NCBI GenBank assembly: GCA_963812775.1
Contig: CAWEWH010000008.1
Span: forward strand, 372,001-436,000
DNA: 64,000 nucleotides
Reading direction: 5' to 3'
Source: CAWEWH01 sp963812775
GTDB lineage: Bacteria; Pseudomonadota; Alphaproteobacteria; Rhizobiales; Beijerinckiaceae
In this document: positions 24,847 to 34,220 of the stretch, piece after piece
Layout of the letters: each line of letters starts with the position of its first letter
How positions within the stretch are numbered: the first letter of the stretch is position 1
Position numbers and translations under genes: made by a program
The notes under the pieces: model-generated
Database searches by the model: none
Told to the model about the DNA's origin: nothing
The model's input: the letters and a program-made list of their open reading frames with translations, nothing else

Positions 24847-26728
24847 ATGCACGGAAATCAAGCCATCCAGTCTGCTCTCGAGAGTCCGCTCAAGATCGTT
24901 GTTGTCGGGCACGTCGATCACGGCAAGTCCACGGTCATCGGACAGCTGCTTCGATCCACGGGTTCGATTCCCGAACAAAGGCTCGCCGAAGTTGAGAAGG
25001 CGGCGAGAGTACGCGGTATGCAGACGGAGTGGTCGTTTCTCCTAGAATTCGCTGAAAGCAGAGCGGGACCAGGCGGTGACCATCGAGACCACCGAAATCC
25101 GCTTCAGGGAGCGCGATCGGGAATACATCATCATCGATGCGCCGGGCCATCGGGAGTTCGTTCGCAACATGATCACCGGCGCGGCCAGGAGCGACGCGGC
25201 GCTACTTGTCCTGGCCGCCGACGAAGGAATTCGTCAGCAGTCGAAACTGCACGCTCGGCTGCTAAGAATGCTGGGCGTCGCACAGCTCGTAGTCCTGGTG
25301 AACAAGATGGACCGCGTTAGCTATTCGAAAGAGCGGTTCGACGAACTCTCCGGCGAGATCGAGGAGTACTTGAGCACTGTAGGTCTTCGCGCTCGGCACA
25401 TCATCCCGATCTCCGCCAGCGCAGGCGACAATTTCGTCGAGAGCGCCGAGGCGATGAGTTGGTACCGCGGTCCGCACATCCTCTCTGCCTTGAAGGTCTT
25501 CTCGGCGCATGGCCACGAGACAACCCTGCCGCTCCGGTTGCCAGTGCAGGATGTCTACTTCTTCGGCGGGCGTCGGATCATCGTCGGCCGCATCGAGACG
25601 GGTGTTCTGAGGGCGGGCGATAAGGTCTTGATCTCGCCTTCTAACGAGCAGGGGAGGGTCGCGACGATTGAGGTCTGGCCGCCTGCGAGCGCTCCGGACC
25701 GATGCGGGCCCGGGGAAGCGGTTGGTTTCACGCTCGAGGACGAAGCCTTCATTGAACGAGGCGCCATCATCAGCCATCCCGAGAACCCGCCGGCGCTCAG
25801 CGATGTGTTTCGCGGTCAGGTGTTTTGGCTAGGGCGACAGCCCGCGCTGCTGGGCAAGGACTACCAGCTTAAGCTCGCCACTCAGGAGGCGACGGGTCGG
25901 ATTCAGTCCATCGAGACGGTGCTCGGGACAACCGGCGTGACTCACTGTTCCATCGACAGCATAGATCGCAACGAGGTTGCCGAAGTCGTCATTCGCGCAC
26001 GCAAGGTCATCGCCCTCGACCCTCATCATTACATCCAAAGGACCGGGCGCTTCGTCCTTCTCCACGACGGCGAAGTTGTCGGTGGCGGCATTGCGTCGAT
26101 GGAAGGCTTTCCAGATCAACGGACGATTTTGGCAAAGCCCGGCAGCAATTTCGCCGTTGGGCACAAAGTTACCCTCGACGCTCGCCAGAGAAAAAATGGC
26201 CACGGCGGCGGCGTGCTTTGGCTTACCGGCTTATCTGGCGCGGGGAAATCCACGCTGGCCATGGCCGTCGAGCAAACGCTGTTCGCTCGCGGCGCACAGG
26301 TTTACGTCCTCGATGGCGACAATGTTCGCAGCGGGCTCAGCGCCGATCTCGGATTCTCGCCTGAAGATCGGGCGGAGAATATTCGGCGGGTGGCAGAAAC
26401 TGCTGCGTTGTTTGCGGACGCCGGGATGATCGTCATCGTGGCGATGATCTCTCCGTACCGATCCGACAGGGACCGCATCCGTACGAAGTTGGGCCGGCTC
26501 TTCCATGAAATCTACGTCAGGGCCAGTCTCGAAACTTGTGAGAAGCGAGATCCAAAAGGGCTCTATCGCCGAGCCCGCGCCGGCGAACTGCCGCAGTTCA
26601 CTGGCGTTTCGGCGCCATACGAGCCCCCAGAGTCGCCGGATTTGATCGTCGACACGACGAACCAGGACGCCGAAGCCTGCATCAGGCAGTTGGTGTCCTA
26701 CATCGAGGACACGATGGCCATCAAATGA
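24847..26728 (+). pseudogene. cysNC: Bifunctional CysN-CysC (NodQ-like) PAPS-forming enzyme, one frameshift
   Basis: From ATG 24847. The GTPase part has G1 VGHVDHGKS near residue 20, G3 DAPGHREFVRN and G4 VNKMD, followed by two EF-Tu-like barrels. A C-terminal APS kinase domain begins near 26205 with WLTGLSGAGKSTLA and continues with LDGDNVRSGL and DLGFSPEDRAENIRR. Near 25053 a base is missing: the frame goes from LLEFA to LKAERDQAVTIETTEIRF one frame over. All motifs on both sides are intact. The product would make PAPS for the sulfotransferase at 23332. Overlaps the next gene by 4 bases. Confidence 0.88.
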
Positions 26729-28695
26729 CTGCGCTAGCAAAGTCGACCCTGGTCAATGGCCGCGGCATGATCGCGGAATTCCTGAGGCGCATCTTGGCCC
26801 CTGGCTATTGGCGTTGGTCGTCCGCAGATTCGGCGGAGAGCTTAAGGCGCCTCACCGATGGGGGCGAGGGCGTTGTGGTCTTCTTCGCCCCCGAAGCAGG
26901 GGTCGGGCCGCACTTTGCCGCTCACTGCTTGATCGCCCGAACGCTTCAGCAGCAGGGGCAGCGGGTGTTGGTTATTCAGTGCCACGATGTATACCCGCGT
27001 TGCGTGGTCATGGACAGCCAAGTTCTCCCACAAGACTTTTCAGACCAGCAACGCGGACAGATTTGTGATGCCTGCAATTCTGCTTCGCACCAGATGACAA
27101 AAGCGTACGGGCTGCCGGCATTCGAGCTTGGGCAGGTGGTCGATAAGGAGATCATTCACAAGGTGGAGGAACTCCTGTCGCGCCTTCCCGACGACCTCTC
27201 ATCCTTCGAGCACAACGGCATTCGTTTTGGGATGATCTGTGGCGCCGAAGCGGCGACCGCATTCAAGACGACCGACATCGCGGGGGTCGACCCGAACGTC
27301 CGCGCTCTTCTGCTCTTGTACCTGCGGGGTGCGTTGCTCAGCTATTTCGCCATGCAGCGGATATTGCGGGCGATCAGGGTCACTCGCGTCGTGCACTTCA
27401 ACGAATACGCCATACTACTGGCCGCCGCGCTAGCCGCCCGTGAGGCGGGTATTCCAACTACCAATATGTCGATGGCGAGCATGCGAGGTGTGGACCGGCG
27501 GCGGATCGTGTTAATGGATGACAGCCTGGCGATTGCGAGCTTTCGCAGGCGACTTGGCGTGTGGTCGAAATGGCGCGACCTGCCGCTGCCTTCGCCGACG
27601 GTCGCTGTGATTGGCGACGATTGCATCTACCGCATGACCAGCAGCTCGGCGTTCGTGTACTCGCCGGCGCGCCAGGGGAATGTGAGCCGTCTCATTGCTG
27701 AACTCGGGCTAGAGCCTGAGCGCAAGCTGCTTTTGGCATTCACCAGCAGCTTGGACGAGATATCCGCGAACAACCAATATCTTGAGGCGCTACGTCTCGA
27801 GCCGTTTCCAAGCGAACAGCCGTTCGCGGACCAAATCGAGTGGCTTGGCGCGCTCGCAAAGCATGTCAGTGAAAGCGAAGACCTTCAGCTGGTCATTCGC
27901 ATTCATCCGCGAGAAGGCTCAAACCACCGCGAGAAGATTTCCTCCCGACACCTCGAAACGCTGCGTCAACACTTCTCAAACCCACCACGGCACGTGAAGG
28001 TCGTGTGGCCTGGCGCCGACGTTTCAAGTTACGATTTGATGGAAATCGCCGATGTCGGCTTAAGTGCATGGAGCTCGACCGCTTTGGAGATGGCCCGGCT
28101 GGGCGTGCCGGTAGTAGTCGCATTCGACCGCCACACGCCATTTCCGCTTGGCAACGTCGTCACCTGGGCGCCCGACAAGGCGGGGTATTTTCGCTGTCTC
28201 GACGAAGCCCTTCGGGCGCCGCCGTCGCTCGACCGGGTGCGCTACACATACCGGTGGTACAATTTGCGAATTCTGGGCTGCTCAGTGGACGTTAGCGACG
28301 TCGTGCCAACCTCGGACTTTGCTGAGCTGCCGCGCTTCAAATTACCGGACGCAGCGACGCTCATCAAAGAGATTCTCATCGATCACAAGGACAGCCTTGA
28401 GGTGTCCCACGAAGGGCTTCTGGAGGCTCAGCACGGGGATTCCGACGCCGTCGAAAAGGCGGCGATCGCTAAGCAGTTGCGGCGTTGCGTTTGGTTTCTG
28501 TTCACTGGCGAGGATCGAACCGGCGACTTCACGCTACGGTACGTGAAGGCTGAAGGTCATCAAACGGCTTTCGAGGACTGCGATGCGACGGCGATCGATC
28601 ACGGCACCCACGTTGAGTTTCGCGCGGGCAAAGACGTGTTTCGTCGCCGGTCGCCGATGGGATCGCGCTTGGCATCACTAGCGGCAACGTGCTGA
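26725..28695 (+). CDS. KpsS/LipB-like capsule polysaccharide glycosyltransferase
   Basis: 656 residues. A GT-B-type enzyme: the central part has VVHFNEYAILLAAALAAREAG, and the C-terminal lobe shows the H-P motif LVIRIHPREGSNHR and the donor-side WSSTALEMARLGVPVVVAFD. This layout is seen in capsule proteins such as KpsS and LipB, and in related surface-glycan transferases. The last ~120 residues are an extension of unknown role. Two clustered cysteines (GQICDACNS) lie near residue 113. It precedes the ABC exporter genes, so it may act on the polymer terminus or lipid link. The substrate is inferred, not read. Confidence 0.68.
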   Translation: MTALAKSTLVNGRGMIAEFLRRILAPGYWRWSSADSAESLRRLTDGGEGVVVFFAPEAGVGPHFAAHCLIARTLQQQGQRVLVIQCHDVYPRCVVMDSQVLPQDFSDQQRGQICDACNSASHQMTKAYGLPAFELGQVVDKEIIHKVEELLSRLPDDLSSFEHNGIRFGMICGAEAATAFKTTDIAGVDPNVRALLLLYLRGALLSYFAMQRILRAIRVTRVVHFNEYAILLAAALAAREAGIPTTNMSMASMRGVDRRRIVLMDDSLAIASFRRRLGVWSKWRDLPLPSPTVAVIGDDCIYRMTSSSAFVYSPARQGNVSRLIAELGLEPERKLLLAFTSSLDEISANNQYLEALRLEPFPSEQPFADQIEWLGALAKHVSESEDLQLVIRIHPREGSNHREKISSRHLETLRQHFSNPPRHVKVVWPGADVSSYDLMEIADVGLSAWSSTALEMARLGVPVVVAFDRHTPFPLGNVVTWAPDKAGYFRCLDEALRAPPSLDRVRYTYRWYNLRILGCSVDVSDVVPTSDFAELPRFKLPDAATLIKEILIDHKDSLEVSHEGLLEAQHGDSDAVEKAAIAKQLRRCVWFLFTGEDRTGDFTLRYVKAEGHQTAFEDCDATAIDHGTHVEFRAGKDVFRRRSPMGSRLASLAATC

Positions 28696-28737
28696 GTGCG
28701 CCCCACCTCAAACGTCACCAGCAACACGGGCGATCGA

Positions 28738-29562
28738 ATGAACAAACCTTTCGTCGAAATCACCAACAGGGCCCCGCTGTTTCCCGACTTTGCCGAGGCG
28801 TGGCGATATCGCTGGATGGCTCTGGCGCTGGCGCGCCGCAACATTATGACGCGCTACACGCAGACAATTCTTGGCCCGGGATGGTTCGTCATTCAGCCGA
28901 TCATGCTCACCGGCATTCTTGCGCTCGTGATGGGCAGCATCCTTGGGGCGCCGTCGGACGGCATGCCGTACCTGCTGTTCGCTGGCACGGGAGCGGTGCT
29001 GTGGACGACCTTCAATCGCTCCATTGCCGAGATCACTACGTCGCTCGCGGCAACCGGCTACATCTTCAGCAAGGTGTTTTTTCCACGCCTGCTGGTTCCG
29101 GTCGCCGCGCTGCTGACGGCGGCGGTGGACTTCACGCCGGTCTATGCCTTGCTGATTGGCTTAGTCCTCGCGTATGGACTCTTCCCGGGTTGGCCGATCT
29201 TGTTCTTTCCCGCCTTCGCTCTGATGACCCTGGCGCTGGCGTTCGCGATCGGGCTCTGGCTTACCGTTTTTGACTCCTACTACCGCGACGTGCGCCTGTC
29301 GGTGCCCTTCTTGCTGCAGTTCGTCTTCTACCTTTCGCCGGTCATCTACGCCGCGTCCGCAATCCCGTCGAGCTTCAGGTTGTTCTTCAGCCTCAACCCG
29401 CTCACCGGCCTGCTTAACGGTTTTCGCTGGTCTCTGGTCGCCGGCGCGCCGCCGCCCTCCCTGTTTGAGGTCGAGTGGGTCGTCGGCCTGACGCTGGTGA
29501 CCTTGGTGGGCGGGCTGATGGTTTTCGCGCGCTTCGAGCCCGTCGTCGTGGACCGCATCTGA
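28738..29562 (+). CDS. wzm: ABC-2 type polysaccharide exporter permease (Wzm)
   Basis: 274 residues from ATG 28738; the frame is open upstream but this is the first ATG and gives the expected length. Six hydrophobic spans. Family signatures include ALARRNIMTRYTQTILGPGW near the N-terminus and DSYYRDVRLSVPFLLQ ahead of the last spans, with YLSPVIYAAS. It forms the membrane channel of a Wzm-Wzt exporter for capsule, O-antigen or teichoic-acid-like polymers. The Wzt gene follows with a one-base overlap. Its presence identifies ABC-dependent export for this locus; no Wzy polymerase or Wzx flippase is visible. Confidence 0.95.
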   Translation: MNKPFVEITNRAPLFPDFAEAWRYRWMALALARRNIMTRYTQTILGPGWFVIQPIMLTGILALVMGSILGAPSDGMPYLLFAGTGAVLWTTFNRSIAEITTSLAATGYIFSKVFFPRLLVPVAALLTAAVDFTPVYALLIGLVLAYGLFPGWPILFFPAFALMTLALAFAIGLWLTVFDSYYRDVRLSVPFLLQFVFYLSPVIYAASAIPSSFRLFFSLNPLTGLLNGFRWSLVAGAPPPSLFEVEWVVGLTLVTLVGGLMVFARFEPVVVDRI

Positions 29563-30845
29563 TGGCCAACACCGCAATCACCGTTGAGGGGCTCGGCAAG
29601 CGGTTCCTCCTGGGCGAGGACACGTCCCACCATCGTCTCGCCGATGTACTGTTCCCTTGGCGGCGCGGCGCTGCGGGCAGCGAGTTTTGGGCCCTGCGTG
29701 ACATCTCGTTCAAGGTCGAGGAGGGCGAGTCGATCGGCATCGTCGGCCGCAATGGTGCCGGCAAGAGTACGCTGCTCAAGGTGCTCTCCCGTATCACCGC
29801 ACCGACTGAGGGGCGCGTCACCGTGCGTGGCCGCGTCGGCACGCTGCTTGAAGCCGGCACCGGCTTCCACCCCGAGCTTTCGGGCCGCGACAACATCTTC
29901 CTGAGCGGCGCCATCCTTGGCCTGCGGCCAAGAGAGATCCGGGCACGCTTCGAAGAGATCGTCGAGTTCGCCGAAGTGGAAAAGTTCATCGACACTCCGG
30001 TCAAGCGCTATTCTTCGGGCATGCAGGTTCGCCTGGCCTTTGCGGTGGCACTCTACCTGGATCCGGAGATCCTCATCGTCGACGAGGTCCTGTCGGTGGG
30101 CGATCTCGGGTTTCAGCGCAAATCGGTAAGCCGTATGCGCGAGGCGACCGACAAGGAGGGGCGCACGGTCCTGTTCGTGAGCCACAGCCTCGACGCGGTG
30201 AGGAAGTCTTGCCAGCGCGTCATCGTCCTGGAACAGGGGCGGATCACGTTTTCCGGCTCGACAGACGATGGCCTCGATTTTTACAGAGACACGATTCCGA
30301 TGGCGCCAGAGGCAATCAAGGACATCGGGCTGAAGGGACGTCTTGCTAGGACGAGCGGGGCCGTCCGTTTTGTGAAGACGGAAGTGCTCGATGGCGACAA
30401 CCAGACAAAATGGTCGTTCAGCACCGGCGAAACGGCGCAGTTCCGCTTCGAGTACGAGGTGCACAAGCCCGTTTCCGATTTGATGTTTATCTTCCGGCTC
30501 CTCGCACCGAAAGATGATCTCGGTGGAGGCGAGGGCTTGATCGTCACCAACATCCGCGAGATCGTCAGCCGCAAGCCGCTGTCGGTCGGATATCGAGGTG
30601 GGTTCGAGATCGTGCTGCCGAACCTGAAGCTGAGACCGGGCGATCTCTCTCTCTATCTGCACTTGGGGTCGGCTGACGACCGGACATCGTTCGATGTTGT
30701 GGATTCCAATGTCGGGGTACCCAATCTGCGGATCAAGTCTGGCTCCGCTTCCGAGCGTCTGGGTTTGGTCTCATTGGACTACCGGTTCCGTTCGATTGAC
30801 GTAGAGGCGCCCGCGGAACCGAGCGTGTCGTATTCGGGCCGGTGA
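29562..30845 (+). CDS. wzt: ABC polysaccharide exporter ATPase with C-terminal carbohydrate-binding domain (Wzt)
   Basis: 427 residues from ATG 29562. The ATPase has Walker A GRNGAGKST at about residue 62, the polysaccharide-exporter hallmark GTGFHPELSGRDNIFLSGA, signature YSSGMQVRLAFA, and Walker B EILIVDEVLSVGD. From about residue 265 to the end a beta-rich domain corresponds to the Wzt C-terminal module that reads the non-reducing-end cap of the finished chain. A methyl or similar cap laid down by one of the many methyltransferases here would be its ligand by analogy with E. coli O8/O9a. Confidence 0.95.
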   Translation: MANTAITVEGLGKRFLLGEDTSHHRLADVLFPWRRGAAGSEFWALRDISFKVEEGESIGIVGRNGAGKSTLLKVLSRITAPTEGRVTVRGRVGTLLEAGTGFHPELSGRDNIFLSGAILGLRPREIRARFEEIVEFAEVEKFIDTPVKRYSSGMQVRLAFAVALYLDPEILIVDEVLSVGDLGFQRKSVSRMREATDKEGRTVLFVSHSLDAVRKSCQRVIVLEQGRITFSGSTDDGLDFYRDTIPMAPEAIKDIGLKGRLARTSGAVRFVKTEVLDGDNQTKWSFSTGETAQFRFEYEVHKPVSDLMFIFRLLAPKDDLGGGEGLIVTNIREIVSRKPLSVGYRGGFEIVLPNLKLRPGDLSLYLHLGSADDRTSFDVVDSNVGVPNLRIKSGSASERLGLVSLDYRFRSIDVEAPAEPSVSYSGR

Positions 30846-31006
30846 TGGACGCGGATTTGTGCGCGGTGAAATTGCAGTTTTGCGCAACGCGCGGGGCATG
30901 TCTTGCGTGACCATTGGTTACTTCGGCCCCGGTACGAGGTTGATCGGATTGCCGACGCGTTTGCCCTTCTCGCTCTTCCAGAACCGTGACAGCTGCTTCC
31001 GCTTCG

Positions 31007-31918
31007 ATGATCAAGACCGCTTATCGCGCCTTAAGAAGGGTGCTACCGACAAAGCTGGCGCAGCGGCTGCAGGCCGGCGCGCGCCGCGCCGCGCCGACCT
31101 TGCTTCGCCTCGGCTTGGTCGGCGGCGACGATGGAGCGGACATGAAGGCTCCGGCTAGTGGCGGCAAGCATCCTTATGAGCATGTCAGGCGCGAGATCTT
31201 ACTGAGCCTGAGGCAGTATATTGGCAACTCCCCTGAGCAGTTGCTACAGGTCAGGGCTGCGCGACAAGTCATTGCCAGGGAGCGCGCCAGAGCGCTCCTA
31301 GACAATGGCGAGCTGAGAAAGGTGACAGCGCCGGCGGTGCACGTGGCGCACAACACGGTCGATTACAATATCGATGGCGCGCGAACTGCCGCCGATCTAG
31401 ATCGACCCGCCATCATGACAAACGTGGTGACGGGTATCGAGCGCATTCGCCAGCATGTCGGCAAGCTTGACGTGCTGGCAATCGGGCCGCGCTCGGAGAT
31501 CGAGATCTTTGCATTGATGGGTGCCGGCTTCAGCGCCGAGCGCATCCGCGCAGTCGACCTCTTCTCCTACTCGCCCTATGTCGACGTTGGCGACATGCAC
31601 GATCTGCCATACCCGGCCAACGCTTTCGATGTTGTGCTTCTCGGCTGGGTCTTGTCCTATAGCAAGGACCAGTCCGTTGTCGCCCGCGAGCTTCTGCGCG
31701 TGTGCCGGGACGGAGCCATCATTGTGATGGCAGGGGACTACAGCGACGACGCCAGCGTGGGGTCGACTTTCAAGAAGGAAGCAACACACATGCAGAGCTG
31801 CGAGCAGCTGCTTGCCCTCTTTCCGAACCATGTCGGTCGCGTCTATTTTCGCCATGATCCGGAGCCGGAGCATAACGTCGCCATGGTGATGACTGTATTC
31901 GAGGTGAGGAAGCCATGA
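31007..31918 (+). CDS. Class I SAM-dependent methyltransferase-like protein
   Basis: 303 residues from ATG 31007 (GTG 30986 is an in-frame alternative). The middle of the protein has VLAIGPRSEIEIFALMGAG, then RAVDLFSYSPYVDVGDMHDLPYPANAFDVVLLGWVL and a motif-V-like REL, which is a Methyltransf_11 fold. The usual G-x-G-x-G loop is altered to G-P-R-S-E, so SAM binding is probable but unusual. The N-terminal ~50 residues are basic and amphipathic, as in other enzymes of this locus. About 160 bases between the Wzt stop and this start hold nothing recognisable. Overlaps the dioxygenase by 4 bases. Confidence 0.7.
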   Translation: MIKTAYRALRRVLPTKLAQRLQAGARRAAPTLLRLGLVGGDDGADMKAPASGGKHPYEHVRREILLSLRQYIGNSPEQLLQVRAARQVIARERARALLDNGELRKVTAPAVHVAHNTVDYNIDGARTAADLDRPAIMTNVVTGIERIRQHVGKLDVLAIGPRSEIEIFALMGAGFSAERIRAVDLFSYSPYVDVGDMHDLPYPANAFDVVLLGWVLSYSKDQSVVARELLRVCRDGAIIVMAGDYSDDASVGSTFKKEATHMQSCEQLLALFPNHVGRVYFRHDPEPEHNVAMVMTVFEVRKP

Positions 31919-33027
31919 GCCTTGCAGAATCAATCGTGCGCTCGGCACGAGCCGCCAAGCGTCGTGCCGGAACATTGGTGGGCCGAACCGCCTCTGGCGT
32001 CCAGTGGCGCACCGCAACGCTGCAGGGCCGAGCCAAGGAAGTTGGCAGCGTCCTTGGCGGGCTTGTCGACTACTACCGTCACGGCGACGTGACGCTCGAC
32101 GCGCGCAGCTCGTTGTTGCGGCTGCATTGTGAAACCAACGGCCGCTTCACGGATCGGCTCGCCACGTTGGTCCGCTTGGCGCGGCCGGCGCGCCGGCCAT
32201 CACCGGTCTCCGGCTTCCTCGGCCAGCTTTCGGTCGACGAACAGCGCTCGATCGCCGCCGCTGTTGCGCGTGATGGCTTCTACAAGTTCGATCGCCTCCT
32301 TCCTGGCGTGCTCTGCGACGAGATAGAGCGGTTCGCGGCGCGAACGCCGACGACGGTGGAGGGGCGCGGCCGGGCACCCGAGGAGCGCGTCGTATTTGAC
32401 GCAGCCCATCCTATATCGAAGACCTATCGCGTGGTCGAGGAGGACGTGATCGGCAATCCGGCCATGCAGCAGCTCATGGCTGACCCTACATTTTTGGCGA
32501 TCGCGGAGGTTTACCTCAGGACGCACCCCATCCTGTCGATGATGAACCTTTGGTGGTCCGCCGCCTACGGTGACCAACCGGGTGGTGCCGCAGCGCAAGA
32601 ATTTCACTTCGATTTCGATCCGCCACCCATTTGGCTCCTGTTCTTTGTCTATCTCTCCGACGTTGGAGCCGAGAATGGACCACACGTGTTTGTTCGCGGC
32701 TCACATGTCGCCGCCGATCCCGCTGCGGGCCCGTTGCGCGCTCGCGGCTATGTGAGGATTCCGGACGACGACATCGCCGCCGCGTACGGCCAAGACAGCA
32801 TTGTCGAACTGCGCGGCAAGCGCGGCACGGTCCTAGCAGTGGATACCCGCGGGTTTCACAAGGGCAAGATGCTCACTAAGGGGCAGCGCCTGATGGCGCA
32901 GCTGACCTATTCCTGCCCTCCCTTTAGCGGCGCACATAGCCGCAAACTGAAGCTGCAGGGCGACGTTCATCCGTCGTTGGCCACCGCCATGGCCGCCACG
33001 CCGCGCGTGTTTGACAAGTATCGATGA
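31915..33027 (+). CDS. Phytanoyl-CoA dioxygenase (PhyH)-family Fe(II)/2-oxoglutarate oxygenase
   Basis: 370 residues. The metal site is visible as H-x-D in AQEFHFDFD (about residue 225) and the distal His in VDTRGFHKGKML, with FVYLSDVGAENGPHVFVRGSH between them, characteristic of PhyH-type enzymes. Such oxygenases hydroxylate or desaturate small substrates, and several act in natural-product and glycan tailoring. Its place inside the operon suggests hydroxylation of a sugar, lipid or amino substituent of the polymer. Substrate unknown. Overlaps the next gene by 4 bases. Confidence 0.82.
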   Translation: MSLAESIVRSARAAKRRAGTLVGRTASGVQWRTATLQGRAKEVGSVLGGLVDYYRHGDVTLDARSSLLRLHCETNGRFTDRLATLVRLARPARRPSPVSGFLGQLSVDEQRSIAAAVARDGFYKFDRLLPGVLCDEIERFAARTPTTVEGRGRAPEERVVFDAAHPISKTYRVVEEDVIGNPAMQQLMADPTFLAIAEVYLRTHPILSMMNLWWSAAYGDQPGGAAAQEFHFDFDPPPIWLLFFVYLSDVGAENGPHVFVRGSHVAADPAAGPLRARGYVRIPDDDIAAAYGQDSIVELRGKRGTVLAVDTRGFHKGKMLTKGQRLMAQLTYSCPPFSGAHSRKLKLQGDVHPSLATAMAATPRVFDKYR

Positions 33028-34220
33028 TCTACTGTCGCCGCTGTGTCATGCCGTCGACGCGGCCGGGCCTTCGGCTCGACGCTGAGGGCGTATGCAATGC
33101 CTGCCGATGGCACGAGCAGAAGAAGACGGCAATAAATTGGGTAGACCGCCGGCAGGAGCTGCAACGCATCGCCGACGAAGCAAAGCGCGCCAGCAGCGGC
33201 AAATCATGGCATTGCGTCGTCGGGGTGAGTGGCGGCAAGGACAGCACCTGGCAGGCTATGTATGTGCGCGACGAGCTCGGTCTCAACCCCTTGCTTGTCC
33301 AATTCGCCAGCTCCGACGGAACCGACCTTGGACGTCGCAACCTCGAGAATCTCGTCGAGCTCGGCTTCACGTTGATCAGCCTACAGCCAAATCCGCGCGT
33401 CGCACGCCGGCTCTGCCGCAAGTCGTTCTACAGCTACGGCAACATCGTAAAGTATTCCGAGCACGCGCTGTTCACGGCGCCTTTCAGGATAGCCATCGAC
33501 TACGGCATACCGCTGGTCTTCTTCGGCGAGAACCCAGCGCTCGAAGCCGGCGACCGCAACACCAACCGGCCCGGTTGGGATGCAACCGGCATCAAGTTCA
33601 ACAACACGCTTGGCGGGCAGGGCATCGAGATTTGGCTGGGGGACGGCATCGAGGAGAACGATCTCTTGCCGTACGTGTTTCCCAGCGACGATGAGATGGC
33701 GCGCTGGGGCGGGCGCGGCATTTTCATGGGATATTTCGTCGACTGGGCCGGCTGGGAGAACGCCGCCTTCGCCATCGCCCGCGGCCTTGAATGCATCGAG
33801 GCGGAGCCCCGAGACATCGGCATACCCTATCTGCACAACTCGCTCGATTCCAATCACGGCGGCATCGTCAATTCCATGATCAAGCATGCCAAGTTTGGCT
33901 TCGGCCACACCACGGAATTTGCGAGCTACGATCTGCGCGGCGGCCGAATCACCCGTGCCGAGGCGATTCGCCTGGTCAGGGAACTCGACGGCCGTTGCCA
34001 TCCGAGATTCATCCAGGACTATTGCGATTGGATAGAGATTGCGCCCCATGAATTTTGGGAGGTGGTGGACCGCTTCCGCGGCGACATGTGGCGCCGCGTC
34101 GGCAATGGGTGGCACCTGACCGATCCGATCTGGGAGCAGGAACTCGCTGCCGACGGCGTGGCGCTCGAGACGTTGATCGCGCGGATTGATCCTCGCCGGT
34201 CTATAGGGCAGGCGGCATGA
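33024..34220 (+). CDS. wbpG: WbpG-type N-acetyl sugar amidotransferase
   Basis: 398 residues. The N-terminal zinc-ribbon-like pair CRRC ... CNAC is followed by the PP-loop VGVSGGKDST, with its Ser at residue 69, the ATP pyrophosphatase signature that adenylates a carbonyl. Downstream are FGENPALEAGDRNTNRPGW and YHNSLDSNHGG-like segments typical of WbpG/PseA/LegG proteins. With HisH (21624) and HisF (40341) supplying ammonia, it would convert an acetamido group to an acetamidino group, as in P. aeruginosa O-antigen or legionaminic acid derivatives. Overlaps neighbours by 4 bases on both sides. Confidence 0.88.
   Translation: MIYCRRCVMPSTRPGLRLDAEGVCNACRWHEQKKTAINWVDRRQELQRIADEAKRASSGKSWHCVVGVSGGKDSTWQAMYVRDELGLNPLLVQFASSDGTDLGRRNLENLVELGFTLISLQPNPRVARRLCRKSFYSYGNIVKYSEHALFTAPFRIAIDYGIPLVFFGENPALEAGDRNTNRPGWDATGIKFNNTLGGQGIEIWLGDGIEENDLLPYVFPSDDEMARWGGRGIFMGYFVDWAGWENAAFAIARGLECIEAEPRDIGIPYLHNSLDSNHGGIVNSMIKHAKFGFGHTTEFASYDLRGGRITRAEAIRLVRELDGRCHPRFIQDYCDWIEIAPHEFWEVVDRFRGDMWRRVGNGWHLTDPIWEQELAADGVALETLIARIDPRRSIGQAA

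Noticed and set aside
24045..26728. Assimilatory sulfate reduction genes
   Set aside because: No cysH, cysI or cysG nearby; they overlap a sulfotransferase inside a polysaccharide operon.
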